This document shows positions 1 to 5,100 of a DNA stretch of 5,100 nt, one piece after another. The position numbers and the translations under genes were made by a program. Source of the DNA: JBBQNY01 sp038330365 (GTDB lineage Bacteria; Pseudomonadota; Gammaproteobacteria; Xanthomonadales; Ahniellaceae). The stretch covers positions 1 to 5,100 of the forward strand of contig JBBQNY010000204.1 of the NCBI GenBank assembly GCA_038330365.1. The letters are read 5' to 3'. The notes under the pieces were generated by a model. That model ran no database searches. It was not told the origin of the DNA and worked only from the letters and a program-made list of their open reading frames with translations. The stretch's first letter is position 1, and every line of letters starts with the position of its first letter.

Positions 1-677
1 TAGCTCCGCCCCGCATTCAGCGCGCTGAGCGGGTTGATCATGTGCCGCAACTCGCGGTGGCTGCGGGAAATCGAGACGAGGTCGACATAGGCCAGCAGCA
101 AGGTAAAGCCCAGCACCAGCAGCAGGAACGCGAGCGACCCGAGCTTACCTGCCAGCTCGCGCGCCAGGCTGCGCGCGGTGAGTCTGACGGTGGCGATCAG
201 CCAGAGTGGTGGAATCGCCAACGCCAGATAGAGCAGCATGGCGGGACTGACCCACTGCGAAACTTCGCGCGCGTCAGTTTCGAACACGCTCTGAATGGCG
301 CTGCGGTCGATAACAACGCCGTAGGTATCCATGAAGTATGCGCCCGCCAACGCGATCACGACCAGCGCAGCGCATGCGACGCGCGTAAAGCCGCGCCACG
401 CGAACAGGTTCAACAGCACCCAGAGCGTGGCGACCAGCAGCGCTGCGATTGCCGCCATGTAGGTGACTGACATCGCATCCAGTGGTGCGAGCGCCCTCGC
501 GACCAGGCCGAACATCGAGCGATTGGAGGTGAGCGCGAGATAGACCGCGAGGATCAACGTAAAACGAGTCGTCGTGAATGCAAGTGACGGGGCGCGGCCA
601 ACGTGCAGAACTGACTTGCCAAGCCTCCCCGCGCGGGCGTGCGCAGGTGGCACTAAATCCATATCGACTGCAGACAT
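1..677 (-). CDS. eptA: EptA-like lipid A phosphoethanolamine transferase, N-terminal membrane domain (partial, cut by left edge)
   Basis: The reading frame from ATG 677 runs open off the left edge, giving 225 residues. Seen: a basic N-terminal stretch of about 30 residues, then about five hydrophobic segments (near 36-53, 72-93, 98-118, 144-164 and 180-200). Between the third and fourth lies AYFMDTYGVVIDRSAIQSVFETD (113-135, with YFMDTYGVVID at 114-124), and RELRHMINPLSALNA follows the fifth (208-222). These match the membrane domain (DUF1705/EptA_B_N) of the EptA/PmrC family. From family knowledge, the missing C-terminal part would be a periplasmic sulfatase-fold domain that moves phosphoethanolamine from phosphatidylethanolamine to lipid A, lowering negative surface charge. 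The gene lies downstream of the response regulator and kinase genes on the same strand, which fits PmrA/ColR-type control. Start is uncertain: ATG 677, ATG 662 and GTG 689 are all in frame after TGA 692-690. A purine-rich AGGGA at 684-680 sits only 2 bases before ATG 677 and 17 before ATG 662. EptB or a related transferase (OpgE/EptC type) cannot be excluded without the catalytic domain. Confidence 0.87.
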   Translation of the reverse strand, partial: MSAVDMDLVPPAHARAGRLGKSVLHVGRAPSLAFTTTRFTLILAVYLALTSNRSMFGLVARALAPLDAMSVTYMAAIAALLVATLWVLLNLFAWRGFTRVACAALVVIALAGAYFMDTYGVVIDRSAIQSVFETDAREVSQWVSPAMLLYLALAIPPLWLIATVRLTARSLARELAGKLGSLAFLLLVLGFTLLLAYVDLVSISRSHRELRHMINPLSALNAGRS

Positions 678-845
678 CGTCCCTCGCACTCACGGGGTCA
701 AAGCCGCGCTGGACGGGAATCAATGCACTGACCTGGTCCGCGTATCCCGCCCCGTCCACCAGCCGGAGCGCCAGCGGGACTGTGGGCAAAAGCCTGTCGG
801 ACGATTGTCGGAATGGTGTTCGCAGCGCGTTAAACCTTTGTCACC
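678..845 (-). promoter_or_regulatory. Gap between kinase and eptA, candidate regulatory region
   Basis: These 168 non-coding bases lie between the kinase stop (TGA 848-846) and the earliest good eptA start. That is long for co-transcribed genes in an otherwise tightly overlapping operon, which suggests that eptA may have its own promoter. No convincing sigma-70 -35/-10 pair could be picked out. The gap contains the 11-bp-period direct repeat at 795-812. A short open stretch continues on the minus strand in another frame from about 843 with a TTG at 789, but it has no ribosome binding site and no recognisable protein. A weak 6-bp inverted repeat (745-750 with 774-779) has a long loop and no T tract, so readthrough from the kinase gene also remains possible. 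Confidence 0.45.
795..812 (-). promoter_or_regulatory. Perfect 7-bp direct repeat with 11-bp period, candidate response-regulator site
   Basis: On the minus strand, TCCGACA occurs twice, separated by ATCG (plus strand TGTCGGA at 795-801 and 806-812). The repeat-to-repeat distance is 11 bp, one helical turn. OmpR/PhoB-family regulators such as PmrA and PhoP bind head-to-tail dimers to direct half-sites with 11-bp spacing. The site lies about 118 bases upstream of eptA ATG 677. The half-site sequence differs from the enterobacterial PmrA box (CTTAAT-type), so the assignment rests on geometry and position only. Confidence 0.4.
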
Positions 846-2168
846 TCAGCCCTGTGGGGGATCGTGTGGGGCATCCGGCCGCAGAGAAGCGCGGACATCG
901 AGCACCGCGAGCGTGCCCTGCCCTTCCTCGCTCGACAGTTCAAGCCGCCATCCCAGGTGTTCACAGATCCGCCGGATGAGTGCGAGCCCAATTCCAGCGC
1001 CACTCGGGCTATCGCCTGCGCGAGCACTCGAGGAGTAGAGCCTGCCGATATCCGTCGGCGACATCCCGTGACCGGGATCCTGTATGCGCACGACGCCTGT
1101 CGGCCTCACTTCGATGCGGATGACTCCGTGGTCGCTGCTTTCGATGGCATTGCGGAGCAGATTGGCGATCGCCGTCTCCACCACCTGCATCGGAGCGTGC
1201 AGTGGGCCCGGTTCGACGCTTCCAATTTCGACGTGCAGGTCCTTGTCACGCATAAGGTGAGCGTGCGCGAGCACGATGTCAGGCAGGACGTTCTCGAGGC
1301 GAATGGTTTCCTGGTTGCCTTCGAACCGCTCCGGCTCTCGCGCGAGCACGAGCAACATGGCAATCAACTCTTCGACGTTGTCGAGCGTGCGGCGGATTCG
1401 TTGAAGCGGCTTGCGCACATCCACGGGCAACTCTGCCACTTCACCTATCAGCTCCGCCGCACCGCGCATGACCGCGACCGGCGTGCGCAGTTCGTGGCTC
1501 ATCGTGTTGATGAACGCGCGTTCGCGAATCACGAAGTCTTCCTGGCGTTCGAGATACCGGTTCATCGCACCCGCTATGGTTGCGACCTCAAGACTCGCCG
1601 CGTCGGCGATCTCCACACGTTCACCGCGCACGTCGGGGCGCATGTCGTCGAACTGTGCGGCGAATTCCGACACCGGCCGGAGCATGCGGCCTGCCAGCCA
1701 CCAGATGGCCCCGACCAGCACCGCCAACCCAAGCAAGGAAGAGGCGAGGACGCGGCGCATGAGGGAGCTTTCCGCCGCTTCGAGCCCGGAGATGTCGATC
1801 GCCATGTAGAGTCTCCTGCCGCCGCGATCGCGCACCAGCACGGCCATATCCCGACCATCGACGGTTATGTCGTCGTGCAGTCCCGGTGCCAGCCCCTGCA
1901 GACTGGGTGGAATGTCTCGAGCGAGCCGATCCGACGGACTCTCATACGAGACGAGTGCACGCGTGCGCGGCAGCGGTTCCGCGGGATCTGCGGCCCTGCG
2001 CCCCTCGAAATGCTCAGCTTCCTGGGTCAACAACGTGCGCCAGAGCACCTGCTCGATCTGTTCGTTGGTCAGGTATCCCTGCAACAGGATGCCGGCACCC
2101 AGCAGCACCGAATACGCCAGCAGGCCTGTCGCGATGCGCGCACGCAGCGTACGCCTAGGGGACTGCAT
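846..2168 (-). CDS. Membrane sensor histidine kinase with ExxE-bearing periplasmic domain (PmrB/ColS-like role)
   Basis: This is a complete 440-residue protein. Seen, in order: transmembrane segment 1 (about 13-33), a periplasmic domain of about 105 residues (34-138), transmembrane segment 2 (about 141-160), a HAMP-like linker starting at LRPVSEF (163-169), and a HisKA H-box FINTMSHELRTP (219-230) with His225 as predicted phosphorylation site. The HATPase domain follows with an N-box ANLLRNAIE (N336 and N340), G1 box DPGHGM (364-369) and G2 box GAGIGLAL (390-397). The usual F-box between G1 and G2 is replaced by a divergent GRLYSSSARAG stretch. From the family, it should autophosphorylate His225 and pass phosphate to Asp51 of the upstream regulator. 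The periplasmic part has ExxE motifs at E36/E39, E52/E55 and E130/E133, a motif type that binds iron in PmrB and ColS/VgrS. Its sensor domain is much longer than that of enteric PmrB (about 34 residues), so the ligand may differ. The start overlaps the regulator's end by 14 bases and has an AGGAG 6 bases upstream, pointing to translational coupling. The eptA-like gene follows. Confidence 0.95.
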   Translation of the reverse strand: MQSPRRTLRARIATGLLAYSVLLGAGILLQGYLTNEQIEQVLWRTLLTQEAEHFEGRRAADPAEPLPRTRALVSYESPSDRLARDIPPSLQGLAPGLHDDITVDGRDMAVLVRDRGGRRLYMAIDISGLEAAESSLMRRVLASSLLGLAVLVGAIWWLAGRMLRPVSEFAAQFDDMRPDVRGERVEIADAASLEVATIAGAMNRYLERQEDFVIRERAFINTMSHELRTPVAVMRGAAELIGEVAELPVDVRKPLQRIRRTLDNVEELIAMLLVLAREPERFEGNQETIRLENVLPDIVLAHAHLMRDKDLHVEIGSVEPGPLHAPMQVVETAIANLLRNAIESSDHGVIRIEVRPTGVVRIQDPGHGMSPTDIGRLYSSSARAGDSPSGAGIGLALIRRICEHLGWRLELSSEEGQGTLAVLDVRASLRPDAPHDPPQG

Positions 2169-2844
2169 GGGACGCTCCTATCCGGAATCCGGCTCGCGCC
2201 ACCGTGTGGATCATTTTTTGTGGAAAGGGCGCATCCACGGCGCGGCGCAGCTCGTAGATGTGCGAGCGGAGCAAATCCTTGTCCGGCGGTGAGTCGCCCC
2301 ACAGCTCACTTTCTAGACGTTCGCGGGAGACCACCGCGGGCGCCGCACGCATGAGCACCTCGAGAATCTTGCGGCATGCCGGATAGAGTTTGATCCATGT
2401 GCCGTCACGGCTGACTTGCAGCGTGCGCAGATCCAGGCGCAGATCCTGTACTTGCAGGTACGCTTCCGCATCGAGCAGACCGGACGATCGCGCATGCAGC
2501 GCCTGCAGCCGCACCTCGAGTTCGGGCAGCGCGAACGGTTTGCTCAGGTAATCTTCCGCACCCGCCTGGAAGCCCTCAAGCTTGTCCGCCAGTTCGCCGC
2601 GAGCGGTCAGCATGAGCACCGGAGTGCGCCTCGTCGTTTCGGTGCGCAACTTGCGCAGCACTGATGGGCCATCCAGCCGGGGCAGCATCCAGTCCAGCAC
2701 GATGACGTCGTAATCATTGCGCACGGCCAGATGCAGGCCGGTCACCCCATCGGGCGCCGCATCAAGTACGTGGCCACGCGACTCGAAATACTGGAAGAGG
2801 TTCGCGACCAGTCCGGCATTGTCTTCGACGACCAGGATTCTCAT
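2155..2844 (-). CDS. OmpR/PhoB-family response regulator (PmrA/ColR-like role)
   Basis: This is a complete 229-residue protein, typical length for the family. Seen: a receiver domain at about 1-115 with the acidic pair E7/D8, phospho-acceptor Asp51 in VIVLDWMLPRLDG (47-59), Thr80 in MLTARGE, and Lys102 in YLSKPF. A winged-helix DNA-binding domain follows at about 130-225, with VVSRERLESELWG, the recognition-helix region LLRSHIYELRRAVD and the terminal wing IHTVARAGFRIG. Phosphorylation of Asp51 by the kinase encoded immediately downstream should drive dimerisation and binding to tandem DNA half-sites. The start is the ATG giving MRILVVEDN, the canonical receiver beginning, although the sequence upstream has only a weak purine-rich stretch. 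It is the first gene of the minus-strand unit and faces the transporter gene divergently. The eptA-like gene downstream argues for a PmrA- or ColR-type regulon, but the sequence alone does not decide between those names. Confidence 0.95.
   Translation of the reverse strand: MRILVVEDNAGLVANLFQYFESRGHVLDAAPDGVTGLHLAVRNDYDVIVLDWMLPRLDGPSVLRKLRTETTRRTPVLMLTARGELADKLEGFQAGAEDYLSKPFALPELEVRLQALHARSSGLLDAEAYLQVQDLRLDLRTLQVSRDGTWIKLYPACRKILEVLMRAAPAVVSRERLESELWGDSPPDKDLLRSHIYELRRAVDAPFPQKMIHTVARAGFRIGASHAVP
2175..2179 (-). promoter_or_regulatory. Ribosome binding site of the histidine kinase gene
   Basis: AGGAG on the minus strand lies 6 bases before the kinase ATG at 2168-2166 and inside the last codons of the response regulator. 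It supports this start and the 14-base overlap between the two genes. Confidence 0.75.
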
Positions 2845-3262
2845 GCTGTCCGACCGCCGCTGCTTTGCCCTGAACCCACCTTACCTGTGCTGATGGCGTG
2901 GATGCGCGACCAGGCAGTGGGGAGATCGACATTCACGGAAAATCCCGTTTACCCAGCCGCCGCCGCCCTTCCAGGTGACGGGGCCGGACGCCGGGCCGCG
3001 TCCCTTCCGGTCCGTGGCGCGACGGCGACGCGATTCGAGAACGGACGCAAGCGGGTCGAGGGAAAAGTGGGCGCGAGAGAGGCGGTGCGAGCCTCTTCGA
3101 AGTCACCGCGGGTGCGCGTGGTGTCGTGCGATTGGTGGACGCGGCGCTCGATGATGTCGGTCATGCGGGGCAGCCGGTTGCGGCCCGGACGGCTATCGGC
3201 GCCTTTGCCCCGCCGTCCTCTCCGTAGCCCGGCTCCGTGGCGTAGGTGCCGGACGTGCCGCG
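2845..3262. other. Divergent intergenic region between response regulator and queuosine transporter
   Basis: These 418 bases hold no convincing gene but should contain the promoters of both divergent transcription units. Seen: an inverted repeat GGACGC/GCGTCC (2986-2991 with 2998-3003, 6-base loop), and a hairpin GAGAGGC/GCCTCTT (3077-3083 with 3091-3097, 7-base loop, one G-T pair). There is also an imperfect 12-base direct repeat of the form GTGCGNNNGGTG at 3112-3123 and 3126-3137. The most A+T-rich patch is near 2929-2952 and could hold the regulator's promoter, but no clear -10/-35 pair was found. A 71-codon minus-strand frame (3164-2949) and an open plus-strand frame (2979-3227, no ATG) exist. 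Neither has a ribosome binding site or a recognisable product. No preQ1-riboswitch-like sequence was recognised ahead of the transporter. Confidence 0.6.
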
Positions 3263-4069
3263 GTGGCTATGCGAAACTCGCCGCGTCGGTCAGAACGGGG
3301 GCAAGGCTTGGCGCACGATCGCAGCCAACGATTGTTCGTGTTCCTGTGCGCGGTGTTCGTCGCGCATGCGCTGCTGGCCGAATTCGTAGGCGTCAAGATC
3401 TTCGCGCTGGAGCCGACGCTCGGCCTGCCGAACTTCGACTGGCAGCTCTTTGGCCAGCGCGGCACACTCGATTTCACGGCCGGGGTACTGCTCTGGCCTG
3501 CCGTATTCGTGCTCACCGACATCATCAACGAGTATTTTGGTTGCCGCGGCGTGCGCTTCATCTCGTGGCTGACCGCCCTGCTCATCGTGTACGCGTTCGC
3601 GTTCGCGTTCCTCGCGATCCGGCTCGCGCCGGCCGGCTGGTGGATCGGCGCGATGTCCACCCACGGCGTGCCGGACCAGCAGGCGGCGTTCGCCGCGCTG
3701 TTCGGGCAGGGGCTGTGGACCATCAGCGGATCGCTGGTCGCGTTCCTGCTCGGGCAGATGCTCGATGTCTCCATCTTCCACCGCATCCGGCGGCTGACCG
3801 GCGAGCGACGGCTGTGGTTGCGCGCCACGGCATCGACCTTCATCTCGCAACTGGTCGACAGTTTCGTGGTGCTGTACATCGCCTTCGTGCTCGGACCGCA
3901 GCAATGGTCGATGCAGCGGCTGCTCGCGATCGGCAGCGTCAACTACGCCTACAAGGTAATCGCAGCCATCCTGCTGATCCCGGTCATCTACCTCATGCAC
4001 GGCGCGATCGAGCGCTGGCTCGGCCGCAGCACCGCCACGCGCATGAAAATCGAGGCGGTGCGCGCGTAG
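3263..4069 (+). CDS. yhhQ: YhhQ-family queuosine precursor transporter (VUT/DUF165)
   Basis: This is a complete integral inner-membrane protein of 268 residues from GTG 3263, or 266 from ATG 3269. Seen: about six hydrophobic segments (near 24-46, 71-88, 99-121, 143-166, 190-212 and 225-247) and family signatures TDIINEYFG (85-93), GQMLDVSIFHRIRRLTG (164-180), WLRATASTFISQLVDS (185-200) and NYAYKVIAAILLIPVIYL (227-244). From the family, it imports preQ0/preQ1 for queuosine modification of tRNAs with GUN anticodons. No queuosine synthesis gene is in the window, so it may be a stand-alone salvage gene. No start codon exists upstream in frame back to TGA 3152-3154. ATG 3269 has GGTGG only 2 bases before it. 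A later TTG start at residue 16 (LAHDRSQRLFVFL) would give an N-terminus closer to other family members and is preceded by a G-rich stretch. The hydrophobic segment at 110-117 is encoded partly by three tandem GCGTTC hexamers. Confidence 0.92.
   Translation: MAMRNSPRRSERGQGLAHDRSQRLFVFLCAVFVAHALLAEFVGVKIFALEPTLGLPNFDWQLFGQRGTLDFTAGVLLWPAVFVLTDIINEYFGCRGVRFISWLTALLIVYAFAFAFLAIRLAPAGWWIGAMSTHGVPDQQAAFAALFGQGLWTISGSLVAFLLGQMLDVSIFHRIRRLTGERRLWLRATASTFISQLVDSFVVLYIAFVLGPQQWSMQRLLAIGSVNYAYKVIAAILLIPVIYLMHGAIERWLGRSTATRMKIEAVRA
3593..3610 (+). repeat. Three tandem GCGTTC hexamers inside the transporter gene
   Basis: Three exact in-frame copies of GCGTTC encode Ala-Phe-Ala-Phe-Ala-Phe in the third hydrophobic segment of the queuosine transporter. 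Copy-number change would keep the frame and only lengthen or shorten the helix by two residues per unit. Confidence 0.8.
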
Positions 4070-4148
4070 CGGCGGTAACGGATGACTTATGGCTCATGCC
4101 CCGCGGCCGCGCGCGCGCCAGCCTCGGGGGCCTTTCCTGTCCCGTCCC

Positions 4149-4152
4149 GGAG
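4149..4152 (+). promoter_or_regulatory. Ribosome binding site of the DUF885 lipoprotein gene
   Basis: GGAG lies 5 bases before ATG 4158 and fixes that start. The start is further supported by the lipoprotein signal peptide that follows at once. Confidence 0.65.
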
Positions 4153-4157
4153 TCCGT

Positions 4158-5100
4158 ATGCGCGCGCCACGAGTTGCACTGCTGCCTGTCGCCCTCATGC
4201 TGGCCCTGGCTGGATGCGCCAGTGCTCCCCCGAACGACGTTGCGCGCGCGTCGCAGGCGGTGGAGTCGGCGCCGACAGCGCCCTCGACCAACAAGTCCGC
4301 GCAACTCACGGCAATGTACGAGACATTCTGGGAGGAGACCCTCAGGCGCAACCCCGTTGCCGCCACCTTCCAGGGCGATCCGCGCTACAACGACCAGCTT
4401 CCGAACACGCTGTCGCAGGAGTTCCGGGACGAGACGCATGCGTTCAACACGAGATGGCTGGAAACAATCCGTGCGATCGGCTCGGACGGTCTGGAAGGCC
4501 AGCATCTCCTCAGCTACCAGATCTTCGTGCGCGACCTCGAACAGTCGCTGGAGAGCGAGCAGTTCCCCGGATGGATGCAACCGGTCAACCAGTTCGGCAA
4601 CTTCACGACGCTGGCGGTGCAGTTCGGTTCGGGCACGGGCGCGCAACCATTCAGGACGGTCAAGGACTACGACAACTGGCTCGCACGCGGCAAGCGTTTC
4701 CCGGTGCTTTCCGACCAGGCCATCGCGAACATGCGCGAAGGCGTCGCGGCGGGCGTCGTGCAGCCGCGGCCGCTGATGGTCAAGGTCATCCCGCAACTCG
4801 ACAACATTATCAAGGCGCGCGCGGAGGACACGCTTTTCTGGATGCCGATCACGAACATGCCGGCGACGTTCCCCGCGGCCGACAAGGCGCGCCTCACCAC
4901 GGCGTACCGGGAGATGATCGACGGCCAGATCCTGCCCGCGATGCGGCGACTGCGTACGTACGTCGGCGACGAGTACATGCCGAAGACGCGCACGAGCGCC
5001 GGCCTCGACGCACTGCCCAATGGCCAGGCGTGGTACGCGTTCAACGCGCGCAACTCGACCACCACCGACATGTCGCCCGCTGCGATCCACCAGCTTGGGC
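4158..5100 (+). CDS. DUF885 family lipoprotein, N-terminal half (partial, cut by right edge)
   Basis: The frame is open from ATG 4158 to the right edge, giving 314 residues. Seen: a signal peptide with hydrophobic core (6-18) and lipobox LAGC (17-20), so Cys20 should be lipidated. The next residue is Ala rather than Asp, which in the Lol sorting rule favours the outer membrane. A low-complexity Ala/Ser/Pro/Thr linker follows (21-46). The folded part has FWEETLRRNPVAATFQGDPRYND (57-79), FGNFTTLAVQFGSGTGAQPF (146-165), DYDNWLARGKRFP (170-182) and ALPNGQAWYAFNARNSTTTDMS (285-306), patterns typical of DUF885 proteins. Full-length members are about 580-620 residues. The second half, outside the window, usually carries an HExxPGH-type metal-site motif that makes a metallopeptidase-like activity plausible but not shown here. 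It follows the transporter by 88 bases on the same strand. The gap is too long to require co-transcription, and no functional link is evident. Confidence 0.9.
   Translation, partial: MRAPRVALLPVALMLALAGCASAPPNDVARASQAVESAPTAPSTNKSAQLTAMYETFWEETLRRNPVAATFQGDPRYNDQLPNTLSQEFRDETHAFNTRWLETIRAIGSDGLEGQHLLSYQIFVRDLEQSLESEQFPGWMQPVNQFGNFTTLAVQFGSGTGAQPFRTVKDYDNWLARGKRFPVLSDQAIANMREGVAAGVVQPRPLMVKVIPQLDNIIKARAEDTLFWMPITNMPATFPAADKARLTTAYREMIDGQILPAMRRLRTYVGDEYMPKTRTSAGLDALPNGQAWYAFNARNSTTTDMSPAAIHQLG

Noticed and set aside
274..789. 171-codon minus-strand open frame starting with TTG in the kinase-eptA gap
   Set aside because: Most of it overlaps eptA in another frame. The unique first part has no ribosome binding site and no recognisable similarity.
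829..844. Possible ColR or PmrA box near the kinase stop (TTTGTCAC on plus, TTTAAC on minus)
   Set aside because: It agrees only partly with the consensus motifs I recall, with no second half-site at the right spacing, so it is not supportable.
864..2354. Long plus-strand open frame (496 codons) opposite the histidine kinase
   Set aside because: It lies antisense to a kinase with all catalytic boxes intact. Its translation is rich in Arg, His and Gln with no domain pattern, as expected of a shadow frame in high-GC DNA.
2949..3164. 71-codon minus-strand open frame in the divergent intergenic region
   Set aside because: It has no Shine-Dalgarno sequence before ATG 3164, no recognised motif and a low-complexity Ala/Pro/Arg end. 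It cannot be told apart from a chance frame.
4098..4134. Possible rho-independent terminator between the transporter and DUF885 genes
   Set aside because: The 5-bp GCCCC/GGGGC stem has a loop of about 24 bases and is followed by only CTTTCC, which is too weak to call. The nearby CGCGGCCGCG palindrome is expected in GC-rich DNA.
2731..4776. 681-codon plus-strand open frame across the intergenic region, the transporter and the lipoprotein start
   Set aside because: It is out of frame with both recognised genes, and its translation is extremely Arg/Ala/Pro/Ser-rich low-complexity sequence. It overlaps genes with clear family signatures.
3993..5090. 365-codon minus-strand open frame opposite the DUF885 gene
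   Set aside because: The product is Arg/Val/Leu/His-rich without motifs, while the opposite strand has a lipobox, a ribosome binding site and DUF885 patterns.

Overview
This is a GC-rich window (roughly two thirds G+C by eye) with strong GC preference at third codon positions. An EptA-type lipid A phosphoethanolamine transferase, a YhhQ-type queuosine-precursor transporter and a DUF885 lipoprotein together suggest a high-GC Gram-negative bacterium, most likely a gammaproteobacterium of a Xanthomonas/Steroidobacter-like kind. That placement is inference from gene content, not from a marker gene.

The left half (1-2844) is a single minus-strand unit. Read 5' to 3', it holds an OmpR/PhoB-family response regulator (2844-2155), a membrane histidine kinase whose start overlaps the regulator's end by 14 bases (2168-846), a 168-base gap, and the N-terminal part of an EptA-like phosphoethanolamine transferase (from 677 or 662, running off the left edge). 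The layout matches the PmrAB/ColRS theme, in which a two-component system sensing metal ions or envelope stress controls lipid A decoration and so resistance to cationic antimicrobial peptides. The kinase's periplasmic domain carries three ExxE motifs, the type of motif that binds iron in PmrB and in ColS/VgrS. The gap before eptA holds a perfect 7-bp direct repeat with an 11-bp period, the geometry expected of an OmpR/PhoB-family binding site. Together these suggest that the regulator may act directly on eptA from inside its own operon.

Positions 2845-3262 form a 418-base divergent intergenic region with no convincing gene. It has two small inverted repeats and one imperfect direct repeat.

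The right half is on the plus strand. A YhhQ-family queuosine-precursor transporter lies at 3263-4069 and is complete. After an 88-base gap comes the first half of a DUF885 outer-membrane-type lipoprotein (4158 onward), cut by the right edge. These two genes show no functional link to each other or to the two-component operon. No RNA genes, mobile elements, CRISPR arrays or clearly new system were found.
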